The notes under the pieces are model-generated. The model was not told where the DNA came from. It searched no databases and worked only from the letters and a program-made list of their open reading frames with translations. DNA of 36,706 nucleotides from positions 1-36,706 of the forward strand of contig JBKPSR010000077.1 in NCBI GenBank assembly GCA_046735115.1, given 5' to 3'. Position numbers and translations under genes: made by a program. Origin of the DNA: JACVRW01 sp046735115 (GTDB taxonomy: Bacteria > Actinomycetota > Thermoleophilia > Solirubrobacterales > Thermoleophilaceae). This document shows, piece after piece, positions 1 through 8,032 of this stretch (the first letter of the stretch is position 1; every line of letters begins with the position of its first letter).

Positions 1-1
1 C

Positions 2-652
2 GCGACGCCCGCCGGCGGGCGCTCGCCGACACCGCCGCCGCCCGTCCCCGCCCAGCAGCGCGCGCCCGTCAGGACGGTCCTGCCGCCGCGTCCGATGCCG
101 CAGCAGACCGCGATCCTCCCTCCGTCGCGAGAGCCCTGGTACCGCCGCCTCCTCGCGAGCCCGCGCTACCTGGTGCTCGTCGTCGCCGGCGTCCTGATCC
201 TCGGCGGGGCCGCGGCGTTCGGCATCAGCCAGCTGTCAGATGATGGCGACAGCGGTACGCCGGCCGCCGGCAATTCCGCGTCGAACGCGCAGGCGGTCAA
301 CGCCGGCGACGGCGGCAGCAGCGAGGAGCCCAAGGACAAGCGGCCCGCGGTCGTGCCGGGGGACGTCACGGTCGCCGTGCTCAACGGGACGACCGTGCCC
401 GGACTGGCGAAGCAGGTTGGCGACAAGGTCGAGTCGCACGGCTTCCGCCTGGGCACGGTGGCGAACGCGACCGACCAGGACCAGCAGCGCGCCGAATCGG
501 TCGTACTGTTCTCGCCAGGTCACAGGAACGAGGCGAGAGCCGTCGGCCGCCGCCTCCAGATCAGTCAGTTCCAGCCCGTCGACCCCGGGAGCCAGGAGCT
601 CGCCGGGGACGCCACGGTGGTGGTGATCGCCGGAGCGAATCTGGCGCAGTAG
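2..652 (+). CDS. LytR C-terminal domain membrane protein (5' end outside window)
   Basis: Probable cell-envelope protein. The reading frame is open to the left edge (216 codons visible), so the ATG at 95 may be internal. Seen: a proline-rich stretch encoded by bases 2-120, one membrane segment (RYLVLVVAGVLILGGAAAF, about residues 25-43 counted from that ATG), a low-complexity Gly/Ser/Asn linker, then a C-terminal module starting VTVAVLNGTTVPGLA and ending ATVVVIAGANLAQ. That last module matches the LytR_C family, found at the end of LytR-CpsA-Psr proteins and as a stand-alone domain in actinobacteria. The topology is inferred: Pro-rich part in the cytoplasm, LytR_C outside. No LCP catalytic domain is visible here. 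It converges on the cyclase gene with only 25 bases between the stops. LytR_C has no known enzymatic activity; a wall or glycan role is inferred from the family and the neighbouring glycan genes. Confidence 0.75.
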   Translation, partial: ATPAGGRSPTPPPPVPAQQRAPVRTVLPPRPMPQQTAILPPSREPWYRRLLASPRYLVLVVAGVLILGGAAAFGISQLSDDGDSGTPAAGNSASNAQAVNAGDGGSSEEPKDKRPAVVPGDVTVAVLNGTTVPGLAKQVGDKVESHGFRLGTVANATDQDQQRAESVVLFSPGHRNEARAVGRRLQISQFQPVDPGSQELAGDATVVVIAGANLAQ

Positions 653-664
653 GGCGCTTCGCCC
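652..664. terminator. Short hairpin between convergent genes
   Basis: GGGCG / CGCCC, a 5-bp stem with a CTT loop, begins on the last base of the LytR_C stop codon and ends 13 bases before the stop of the convergent cyclase gene. There is no T run on either side. Position alone suggests a weak shared terminator; the stem is short enough to be chance in DNA this GC-rich. Confidence 0.3.
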
Positions 665-677
665 GGGTCAGAGCCCT

Positions 678-3600
678 TCACGCAAGCCGCAGCCGCTCGC
701 CATTGGCGGCGATCGCGCGAGCCTTCTCGGCGAGGTGCGCCACGCCGAGCTCCTCGCTCCGCGCGGCCGCTTCCTCCAGCAGCTCGTGGGCGCGCTCGTC
801 GTCGGTGCCGAGCAGCAGCTGGCCTGCCAGCAGGTGGGCGCGGGTTGCCTCGAGCGGGCGGTCGAGCGCTCGCCACGCGTCCTCGGCCTCGGCAAGCAGC
901 GCGGCGCCCGCGACGGGGTCGTCCTCGGCCACCCCCTGCGCCTCCAGCGCAGCCGCGCGCCCGACGGGGTAGTGGAGTCGCTCCGCCATCTGCGCCGCCA
1001 TCGCGGCCGCCTCCTTGGCGGCCTGCGGCCGGTGCGCCAGCGCGAGGATCACGGCGCGCGCGCCCGTGGCCTGGATCGACTGCGCGATCAGCCCGGCGCG
1101 CTCGCACACCTCGATGGCCTGGTCCAGCGCCGCAGTGGCGCCGTCCAGGTCGCCCTGGTCGCGCAGCGCGAGCGAGAGCCCGAACAGCGACTCGAAGGCG
1201 ATCTCCGACCAGCCGACCTGCTCCGCGAGCTCGTGCGCGCGGTGGAAGAGGACGGTGGCCTCCCCGATCCGCCCCTCACGCCAGCGCAGGAGGCCGCGCA
1301 GCGCGTACGGGAGGCACAGCTTGCCGACGAGCCCTTCGCGCTCGGCGAGCGCCGCGCTCGCCTCCGTCGACTCCTCGACGCGCTCCCAGTCGGCGCAGTA
1401 CGCCGAGAGCTGCGCGAGCCAGGCGTGAAGCTCGACCTGGGCCGGGAGCATGCCGACCTGCTCCGCCAGCGCCAGCGCCTCCTCGTAGACGGCTCGAGCG
1501 CCGCCCACGTCGGCCTCCGAGATCTCGAGCTGGCGGCCGAGGGCGGAGAGGGCGAGGATCGTCTCGCTGTCGTCGGAGCCGCGCGCCAGCTCCACGGCCC
1601 TCTCCAGGTTCTGGCGCGCCTTCTCGGTGTCGCCGATCCGGCCGAACACGCGCCCGAAGATCCCGTGAGCGCGGCTCGCGGCGCGCGTCTCCTCGAGCCG
1701 CTCCGCCAATCGCAGAGCCTTCTCGGACGCGTAGATCGCCAGCATGTTGTCGCCCGTGTGCAGGTACAGCCAGGCGGCCTCCTCGTACAGCCGCACGAGC
1801 TCGATCCGCGGCGGGCCGTCCTTCAGCAGGTTGATGCCCTTCTGGTAGTGCTCGATCGCGGCCTTGCGCTCGCCCTTGTGCGACAGCGCCGCCCCGATCT
1901 TGCGATGGAGGTCCGCGACGCGCTCGAGGTCCTCCTGGCCGCGGTGCCATTCGAGGCAGTCGGACCAGACCGCGATCGCCTCGTCCACGCGGCCGAGCCG
2001 GAGCGAGACGTCGCCGAGCTTCTCGCCGATGCGCACGCCGTCGGGCCGCCCGTCCTGGGGGAAGATCTTCCGCGCGTGCCGGTAGTGGGCGGCCGCCTCG
2101 CGGTTCGCGTATAGGAGCGCGGCGGCGTCGCCCGCCTCCTCGAGGAAGCGCAGCGCCCGTGTGCGCATGGTCTCGAGCTCCTGCGGCGCCACGCCGCTCT
2201 CGCGCCCGAGTGCCGCCGCACGCCCGTAGTGCTCGGCGAGCAGCGGGACGAGCTCATCGGTGCGGTCCCCGGCGCGCTCCTCGAGGAATGCGCCGATCTC
2301 GAAGTGCTTTCGCGAGCGCACCGCCTTGGGCAGCATTCCGTAGGCCACGTCGCGGATCAGCACGTGCTTGAACGCCATCTCGCGCTCCGCGGCGATCGGA
2401 CTCTCTGCGGCCGGCGCGAGGATGTCCTTCTCCTGGAGCGATCTCAGCGCCAGCTCCAGGTCGCGACCCTCGGCGCGTGCGAGGCTGGCGAGGGCGCCCT
2501 CGGGGAACGTGCGTCCGACCACCGAAGCCTGCTGGACGAGTCGGCGCTCGAACGGCTCCAGCGAGTCGAGCCGCGCCGCCAGAACGGCCTGGACCGTGTC
2601 GGGCAGCTCGGCCGCCTCGATCGTGCCCTCCTCGGCGATTCGCCGCGCCATCTCCTCTGCGAACAGCGGATTGCCGCCGGACCGCTCCGCGACCGCAGGC
2701 ACGACCTCCTGCCCGCGTGGCAGGAGTGCCCGCACAAGCGCGCGGCTGTGCTCGTCGCTCAGCGGGCTCAGCATGAGCTGGGTGGCAGAGCGCCGGCCGC
2801 CGCCCCAGCTGGGCCGCCGGTCGAGCAGTTCATCACGCGCCAGGCAGACCAGCATCAGCGGCGCGCGCACCCACTGAGCGAGGTGCTCGATCGCGTCGAG
2901 CATGCCGTCGTCGGCCCAGTGGATGTCCTCGAACGCGATCACGAACGGCCGTCGCGTCGCCATCGCCTCGATTCCGCGCCGGAGCGCCGACAGGAACGCC
3001 TCGCGAAGCCGCTCCGGGTCCTCCTCGTCCGGGACCAGCTCCGGCGGGACGTCCACGCCCAGCAGCTTTCCGATGAGGGCTGCCTCGCGGTCGGAATGGG
3101 GGTTGGCCTCTCCCACCAGGTCTCCCACGTACGAGCGGAGCTTCTGCCAGGTCTTCTCGGACGAGTCGGACTCCACGATGCCGCACTCGGCTCGCAGCAC
3201 CTCGCCGAGCGCCCAGAACACGATTCCGCTGCCGTAGGGCAGCGAGCGCCCCGTGCGCACCGACGGGGTGGACGGATGCGCTGCCAGGCGGCGCTCGAAC
3301 TCGCGGAGCACGCGCGACTTGCCGACCCCCGCCTCCCCGACCACGGTGACGAGGTGCGACGTGCCCTCGCGAACGACGCGCTCGTAGAGGCTGTCGAGCG
3401 CTCCGAGCTCCTGCTGGCGACCGACGAGCGGGGACTCGGAGGCGGGGGCGACGCGGCGCACCGAGTGCTCGGCGATCAGGCCCACCGCCTCCCACGCCGG
3501 CACGCGTTCGGCCTTGCCCTTCAACTCGAGCGGCTCGAGGGCCGAGTACTCGACGGCGGCGTCGGTCGCCCGCATCGTTCGCTCGCCGACCGTGACGCTC

Positions 3601-4256
3601 CCCGGCCGCGCGGCGCTCTGCAGCCTCGACGCGACGTTCACAGTGTCGCCGACCACCGTGTAGGCGTCGCCCACGGCGCCCGCGAGCACCTCGCCCGTGT
3701 TCACGCCCACGCGCAGCGCGAAGTGCGCGCCGTCCGGGAGGCCGTCGTTTACCTCGGCCATGGCGTCCTGCATGCCCAGCCCGGCCCGCACCGCGCGCTC
3801 GGCGTCGTCCTCGTGCGCCACCGGCGCGCCGAAGATCGCCATCACGTTGTCGCCGATGTACTTGTCAACGGTGCCGCCATAGCGCTCGACCTCCTGTCCG
3901 AGCCGCATCAGGGCGCGGTCCACGAGCGACTTCACCGTCTCCGGGTCCATCCGCTCGGCGAACGCCGTGTAGCCGGACAGGTCGGCAAACAGCACGGTCA
4001 CCTGGCGACGCTCCTCGGGCGGTATCGCGGTGCTGCCGAATACCGGAGCCTCGGGCGCGATGAGCGCGCGGCCCGTTCCGTGCGGGGCGTCGGCGCCGGC
4101 CTGGGCATCGAGCGCCGCGCCGCACGTCATGCAGAAGCGCGCCTCGGCCGGCGCCGGTGTTCCGCAGCTGGGACAGCGCCGCTCCAGCGCGGTCCCGCAG
4201 CTCATGCAGAAGCGGGCGCCCGCCGGATTTTCGGTGCCACAGGAGGCGCAGATCAC
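678..4256 (-). CDS. Zinc-ribbon class III adenylate/guanylate cyclase with AAA ATPase and TPR repeats
   Basis: Large signalling protein of 1192 aa, GTG start (the ATG three bases upstream runs straight into TGA). Domains in order: two zinc ribbons (Cys 3/6/17/20 and 28/31/42/45); class III nucleotide cyclase, about 81-262, with metal-binding Asp92 (FADLSGYT) and Asp136 (DKYIGD), Lys132 and Asp204 as likely base-selecting residues, and the transition-state pair Asn207/Arg211 (GDTVNVASR), so it looks catalytically intact; a STAND/AAA-type ATPase with Walker A GEAGVGKS at 307-314 and a Walker B-like FVIAFEDIHWADD; then a long helical TPR region to the C-terminus. This architecture is common in actinobacteria, usually annotated adenylate/guanylate cyclase, and its ligand is unknown. 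It lies 9 bases after the formyltransferase gene on the same strand and is probably cotranscribed with it and the upstream GT4, so it may sense envelope state. That last point is inference. Confidence 0.92.
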   Translation of the reverse strand: MICASCGTENPAGARFCMSCGTALERRCPSCGTPAPAEARFCMTCGAALDAQAGADAPHGTGRALIAPEAPVFGSTAIPPEERRQVTVLFADLSGYTAFAERMDPETVKSLVDRALMRLGQEVERYGGTVDKYIGDNVMAIFGAPVAHEDDAERAVRAGLGMQDAMAEVNDGLPDGAHFALRVGVNTGEVLAGAVGDAYTVVGDTVNVASRLQSAARPGSVTVGERTMRATDAAVEYSALEPLELKGKAERVPAWEAVGLIAEHSVRRVAPASESPLVGRQQELGALDSLYERVVREGTSHLVTVVGEAGVGKSRVLREFERRLAAHPSTPSVRTGRSLPYGSGIVFWALGEVLRAECGIVESDSSEKTWQKLRSYVGDLVGEANPHSDREAALIGKLLGVDVPPELVPDEEDPERLREAFLSALRRGIEAMATRRPFVIAFEDIHWADDGMLDAIEHLAQWVRAPLMLVCLARDELLDRRPSWGGGRRSATQLMLSPLSDEHSRALVRALLPRGQEVVPAVAERSGGNPLFAEEMARRIAEEGTIEAAELPDTVQAVLAARLDSLEPFERRLVQQASVVGRTFPEGALASLARAEGRDLELALRSLQEKDILAPAAESPIAAEREMAFKHVLIRDVAYGMLPKAVRSRKHFEIGAFLEERAGDRTDELVPLLAEHYGRAAALGRESGVAPQELETMRTRALRFLEEAGDAAALLYANREAAAHYRHARKIFPQDGRPDGVRIGEKLGDVSLRLGRVDEAIAVWSDCLEWHRGQEDLERVADLHRKIGAALSHKGERKAAIEHYQKGINLLKDGPPRIELVRLYEEAAWLYLHTGDNMLAIYASEKALRLAERLEETRAASRAHGIFGRVFGRIGDTEKARQNLERAVELARGSDDSETILALSALGRQLEISEADVGGARAVYEEALALAEQVGMLPAQVELHAWLAQLSAYCADWERVEESTEASAALAEREGLVGKLCLPYALRGLLRWREGRIGEATVLFHRAHELAEQVGWSEIAFESLFGLSLALRDQGDLDGATAALDQAIEVCERAGLIAQSIQATGARAVILALAHRPQAAKEAAAMAAQMAERLHYPVGRAAALEAQGVAEDDPVAGAALLAEAEDAWRALDRPLEATRAHLLAGQLLLGTDDERAHELLEEAAARSEELGVAHLAEKARAIAANGERLRLA

Positions 4257-4265
4257 ATGTCGAGA

Positions 4266-5033
4266 TTAGGGCACGAGCCCGGCATCCAGGTAGACGTGCG
4301 CGACCTCGGCGAGCAGCCGGTCACCGATCAGTGTCAGGTCGCGGCCGTCGACCTCGATGACGGCCCCTGGATAGGGCGGGTACCAGAACGCCCGCAGCTT
4401 GCGCTCGACGTCGTCCCCGGGCCGCACACGGCGCAGGGACTCGAACTCCTCGCGGCTCACGTAGCGTCCCGGCCCCTGCGGCGTGCGCGGCAGCTCCTCG
4501 CCGGCCAGCAGCCTGCTCATGACGCGGCCGAAGAGCCCGAGCAAGCGCTCCTGGCTGTCGATGTCGACCGACAGCGCGGTGGCCGTGTCCGGATCGATCG
4601 GAAAGCGGTCCACCTCCACGAGGTCGCCGGTGTCGAAGTCCGCGTCCACGAAGTGGCAGGAGACACCCCACTCGCTCATCCCGTCGAGAACCGCGACGTT
4701 GTACCCGCCGAGACCGCGGATGTCGGGCAGCGGCGCGGGGTGGAAGTTCAGGCAGCCGCTGCGCCCGAGGGACAGGACCGGCTCGCGGATCCGCTTCCAG
4801 AACAGGAACGAAATCACGAGATCGACATCCTCGGAAGGCTCGTCGCTCAGCTCCTCGTAGGACACGAGCGTGAGGCCGTGGCGTCTCGCGACCGCGTCCA
4901 CGCGCTGCTCGTCGTGCGTGAACTCGTCGGGCTCGCCCGCTACCACGGCCACCACCTCGGCGCCCTCGCCGACGAGCCACTCGAGCGCCCGCGCGGCCGA
5001 GCGCTTGCACTTCGCCATGTACACGACCCTCAC
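4266..5033 (-). CDS. Formyltransferase-fold protein (methionyl-tRNA/sugar formyltransferase family)
   Basis: 255 aa with a GTG start at 5033 (VRVVYMAKCKR) that overlaps the GT4 stop as GTGA; an ATG five codons later is the alternative. Seen: an N-terminal Rossmann-like half, the catalytic signature NFHPAPLPDIRG (Asn and His of the N-x-H motif), the downstream acidic motif DADFDTGDLV that supplies the conserved Asp, and a small C-terminal domain (AFWYPPYPGAVIEVDG) resembling the Fmt C-terminal barrel. Family members move a formyl group from 10-formyltetrahydrofolate to an amine. A housekeeping fmt normally sits beside def or priA; here the neighbours are a glycosyltransferase and a cyclase, and the protein is shorter than the roughly 310 aa of Fmt. 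I therefore favour formylation of an amino sugar or other small amine in glycan synthesis. The substrate is not shown by the sequence. Confidence 0.8.
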   Translation of the reverse strand: MRVVYMAKCKRSAARALEWLVGEGAEVVAVVAGEPDEFTHDEQRVDAVARRHGLTLVSYEELSDEPSEDVDLVISFLFWKRIREPVLSLGRSGCLNFHPAPLPDIRGLGGYNVAVLDGMSEWGVSCHFVDADFDTGDLVEVDRFPIDPDTATALSVDIDSQERLLGLFGRVMSRLLAGEELPRTPQGPGRYVSREEFESLRRVRPGDDVERKLRAFWYPPYPGAVIEVDGRDLTLIGDRLLAEVAHVYLDAGLVP

Positions 5034-6109
5034 GAGCGCACCTGCTCGTACAGACTGGCGGTTTGCTCGGCGATGCGGTCCCAGGAGAACGGGCCCGCGG
5101 CAGCGGCCGCCGCGCGCTCCTCGAGCCGGCGCCGTTCGGCGGGGTCGCCCAGCAGCCGCTCGATCGCGCCGGCCAGCGCGTCGCGGTCGCCCGGCGGCGC
5201 CAGCACGCCGGCGCCGTGCTCCTCCACCAGCTCGCGAAAGCCGCCGACGTCGCTCAGCACCATCGCCTTGCCGAAGGCGAGTCCCGCGAACAGCACGCCC
5301 GACATGTCGACGTTGAGGTGCGGGAGGACGAGCACGTCGGCGCGTCTGAAGTAGGCGGGCAGCTCCGCGTCGTTCACGTAGCGGTCCACGAAGCGGACCC
5401 GTCCGCGTGTCGCGAGCCGGCGCAGCTGCTCCATCGAGACATCCAGCGGCCGCCCGACCACCCACAGCTCGGCACCCTCGACCTGGCCGAAGGCCTCCAC
5501 GAGCACGTCGGCGCCCTTGTACGGCCGGACCACGCCGAAGTAGAGGACGACCGGGCCGTCCACGGCCGCGAGTTCCGCCGGCAGCGGCTCCTCGGCGCGC
5601 TGATGCGTGAGGTGTTCGAACGCGCCGTGGGGGATCACGTGCACGCGCTCGTCCCCACCGAGCAGCTCGGCGCCGTGACGCGTGTGGACGATCACCGCGT
5701 CCATCCGCTGCGCCAGGCGCAGGTCGACCGCCCGGCGCCGGATCACGTTGTGCATGGTGAGCACGCGCGGCCGTGCCGCCGGCAGCAGGTACGCGTCGAT
5801 GCGCTCGATCGGCAGCCACTGGAAGTGGCGCACGTCGGCCTCGCCCGCGCGGCGGCGGTAGCGCAGCATGTCCGGCACGTGCTCGGCGAGCTTGACCGCG
5901 CGCCGGCGCCGCGGCGCGCCGGCGCCCGAGCGGGTGGCCAGCCGGTAGAACGACTCGGTCACGCCGTACCCCACCGGCGTGGGCGGCGGCCCGTGGACGA
6001 ACCGCGACGTGACGAGCTCCACATCCACGCCGCGCCGCGCCAGCGCGGCCGCGAGCGCGTGGTCGTATGGCAGCACGTCCCCCGAGGGATCGATCAGGTG
6101 TACCCGCAC
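5030..6109 (-). CDS. Glycosyltransferase family 4
   Basis: 359 aa from the GTG at 6109, which begins VRVHLIDPSGD, the expected first strand of a GT-B fold; the frame continues upstream, but those codons lie across the divergent gene's promoter and do not look like protein. Seen: the nucleotide-sugar side contains VVRPYKGADVLVEAF and later DVGGFRELVEEHGAGVLAPPGD, typical of family 4 retaining transferases. The segment that normally carries the E-x7-E motif reads DMSGVLFAGLAFGKAM, so the usual first and second Glu are not evident; many high-GC GT4 proteins have a similar sequence, so this is noted rather than taken as inactivation. First gene of a minus-strand run followed by the formyltransferase (GTGA overlap) and the cyclase. 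Likely cytoplasmic, adding a sugar to a lipid-linked glycan. Donor and acceptor unknown. Confidence 0.85.
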   Translation of the reverse strand: MRVHLIDPSGDVLPYDHALAAALARRGVDVELVTSRFVHGPPPTPVGYGVTESFYRLATRSGAGAPRRRRAVKLAEHVPDMLRYRRRAGEADVRHFQWLPIERIDAYLLPAARPRVLTMHNVIRRRAVDLRLAQRMDAVIVHTRHGAELLGGDERVHVIPHGAFEHLTHQRAEEPLPAELAAVDGPVVLYFGVVRPYKGADVLVEAFGQVEGAELWVVGRPLDVSMEQLRRLATRGRVRFVDRYVNDAELPAYFRRADVLVLPHLNVDMSGVLFAGLAFGKAMVLSDVGGFRELVEEHGAGVLAPPGDRDALAGAIERLLGDPAERRRLEERAAAAAAGPFSWDRIAEQTASLYEQVRS

Positions 6110-6192
6110 GCGGCCATTCTCTAGGGTCCGCTCCGAATGACCCAGCCCCGCCCTCGATACCCAGGTCGGGGCTTGCGCCCCATGGGGCACAC

Positions 6193-8010
6193 GTGAGACG
6201 GCCCCTGGTCCGGGCGGTGTTCGCGGTCATGGTGATCGCGACGATCGCCGCCTTCTTCGTCACGCAGCAGCTGAAGAGCGATTTCCCGCTCGTGATCCGC
6301 TTCGCGACCAAGCCGTCCCACTTCTCCCCGAACGGCGACGGCTACCGCGACACCTCCCAGATCGGCTTCGACCTGTCCCAGGCGGCGAGCGTGTCGTTCA
6401 TGGTCGTGGACGCCGAGGGCACCGAGGTCCGCAGAATCGTGAGCGACCGCCGGCTCGCGGGGGATGCCAAGCACCGCTTCGCCTGGGACGGCCGCGACGA
6501 CGACGGCGACGTGGTCCCGGACGGGATTTACCGAATGCGTGTGGTGCGGCGCGACGAGAGCCGCGTGATCGACTCGGTCAAGGAGATCACCGTCGACACC
6601 GTGCCGCCGCGCGTTGCGCTCACCTCCGCCGCGCCGTCGGTGATCGCGACCGGGCTGCCCGGCGCGACGCCGAGCGTGAACCTCCGCTACCGCGGCCCGA
6701 AGAACAAGGCGCCCGTCGTGCGCGTCTTCCGTACGGACGACGGCAGGCCGCACATCGTCCGCCGCTTCCGCGGCCGACCGGATCGCACGGCCACCTGGGA
6801 CGGGCAAGTGAGCGCCGGGCCGCAGCGCACGGCGCGGGCGCCCGACGGCGACTACGCGTTCACCGTGGCCGTGCGCGACAAGGCGGGCAACGTCACCGAG
6901 GCGCCGCGGCCCGTGCCGACTCCCTCCGTCGCGCTGCCGCACACGGGTGTGTCCGTCCGGAACTTCACGCTCCAGGGCCCGCTGTCCGCGGTCACCGCCG
7001 GCGCGCTCGCCCACCTCGAGGTCGGACCGGTCGACCGGAGCTTCGACTTCGTCGTTTCGCGGCTCGGCGACCCGAAGCCGCTTCTGCGCGGCGGACGCGT
7101 CGGCGGCCGCTTCCGCATCCACGTCCCGAGCAAGATGCGCACCGGGGTGTACGTCGTCCGCGTGCGCGCGGGGAACGATCGGGCCGTGTGGCCGCTCGCG
7201 GTGGCCGGGCTGCCGCCGCGCAGCGCTCGCGGCCAGGCGCGCCCGCTCGTCGTGCTCCCGGCGCTCACCTGGCAGGGGCTGAACCGCTGGGACGACGACG
7301 CAGACGGCTTCGCGGACCGGCTGCCGTTCGCCAGGGTCGTGCACCTCGACAGGCCCCTCGCGAACGGCGCGCTGCCGCTGCGCTTCGACGCCGAGGTGTC
7401 GCCGCTGCTTCGCTGGCTCGATCGGGACGGGCTCCCGTACGACCTCACCACGGACCTCGCGCTCGCACGCCACGAGGGGCCGGCGCTCGGCAACGCGCCC
7501 GGCGTGGCGTTCGCGGGCAGCGAGCTGTGGCTGCCGGACGAGCTGCTCGCGCGCCTGCGCGACTACGCGGCGGACGGCGGGCGCGTCGCGGCCTTCGGCG
7601 CCGACTCGTTCAAGCGCTCAGTGGAACTGCGCGGCTCCGTGCTGAGCGATCCGGCACCGCCGCGGCGCGACAACGCATTCGGCGAGCGGACCGAGCTGGT
7701 CCGCACGAGCTCGGCGCCGCTCAGCGTGTTCGAGGACGGGCTCGGGCTGTTCGAGGGAGTGTCGGGCTTCGTCGGCGACTTCACGGTGTTCGAGAACTCG
7801 TTGGGGCTCCCGCGCTCGGCGCGGCGACTCACCGCGGCCGGGCGCGAGCCTGGGCGGCCCGCGTTCGTGGCATTCGGCCTGGGCGGCGGCATCGTTCTGC
7901 GAGCGGGCACGCCGCAGTGGGCCGGCCAGTTGAACGAATCGGCACTGAGCCTGGAGCTACCGCAGGTGACGAAGCGAATCTGGAAGCTGCTATCGGAGGG
8001 CCCCCAGTGA
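6193..8010 (+). CDS. Membrane-anchored protein with FlgD-type Ig domain and dimethylformamidase-beta-like domain
   Basis: 605 aa from the GTG at 6193 (VRRPLVRAVFAV); the frame is open further upstream but that part overlaps the divergent GT4 start. Seen: a signal anchor (about residues 5-24, AVFAVMVIATIAAFFV), then FSPNGDGYRD at about 40-50, the hallmark of FlgD/CHU_C-type Ig modules, running to about 115 with the AWDGRDDDGDVVPDGIYR hairpin. A second Ig-like part follows (about 150-260, with TATWDGQ and DGDYAFTVAVRD). From about 345 the sequence (LTWQGLNRWDDDADG ... LPYDLTTDLAL ... GGRVAAFG) resembles the C-terminal amidotransferase-fold domain of N,N-dimethylformamidase beta subunits. No amidase active site can be assigned. 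The bulk should lie outside the membrane. The next gene begins 23 bases after the stop, so the two are probably one transcript. Role inferred as surface or glycan related from the flanking loci. Confidence 0.75.
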   Translation: MRRPLVRAVFAVMVIATIAAFFVTQQLKSDFPLVIRFATKPSHFSPNGDGYRDTSQIGFDLSQAASVSFMVVDAEGTEVRRIVSDRRLAGDAKHRFAWDGRDDDGDVVPDGIYRMRVVRRDESRVIDSVKEITVDTVPPRVALTSAAPSVIATGLPGATPSVNLRYRGPKNKAPVVRVFRTDDGRPHIVRRFRGRPDRTATWDGQVSAGPQRTARAPDGDYAFTVAVRDKAGNVTEAPRPVPTPSVALPHTGVSVRNFTLQGPLSAVTAGALAHLEVGPVDRSFDFVVSRLGDPKPLLRGGRVGGRFRIHVPSKMRTGVYVVRVRAGNDRAVWPLAVAGLPPRSARGQARPLVVLPALTWQGLNRWDDDADGFADRLPFARVVHLDRPLANGALPLRFDAEVSPLLRWLDRDGLPYDLTTDLALARHEGPALGNAPGVAFAGSELWLPDELLARLRDYAADGGRVAAFGADSFKRSVELRGSVLSDPAPPRRDNAFGERTELVRTSSAPLSVFEDGLGLFEGVSGFVGDFTVFENSLGLPRSARRLTAAGREPGRPAFVAFGLGGGIVLRAGTPQWAGQLNESALSLELPQVTKRIWKLLSEGPQ

Positions 8011-8032
8011 GCCGTTTGCCATCCTGCGGGCC

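Noticed and set aside
2229..5354. 1041-aa open frame on the plus strand
   Set aside because: It lies antisense to the cyclase, formyltransferase and GT4 genes; composition is the His/Arg/Leu-rich pattern of a high-GC antisense frame, with no recognisable domain.
5034..6311. N-terminal extension of the formyltransferase frame
   Set aside because: Overlaps the GT4 gene out of frame; the recognisable formyltransferase fold starts at the GTG at 5033.
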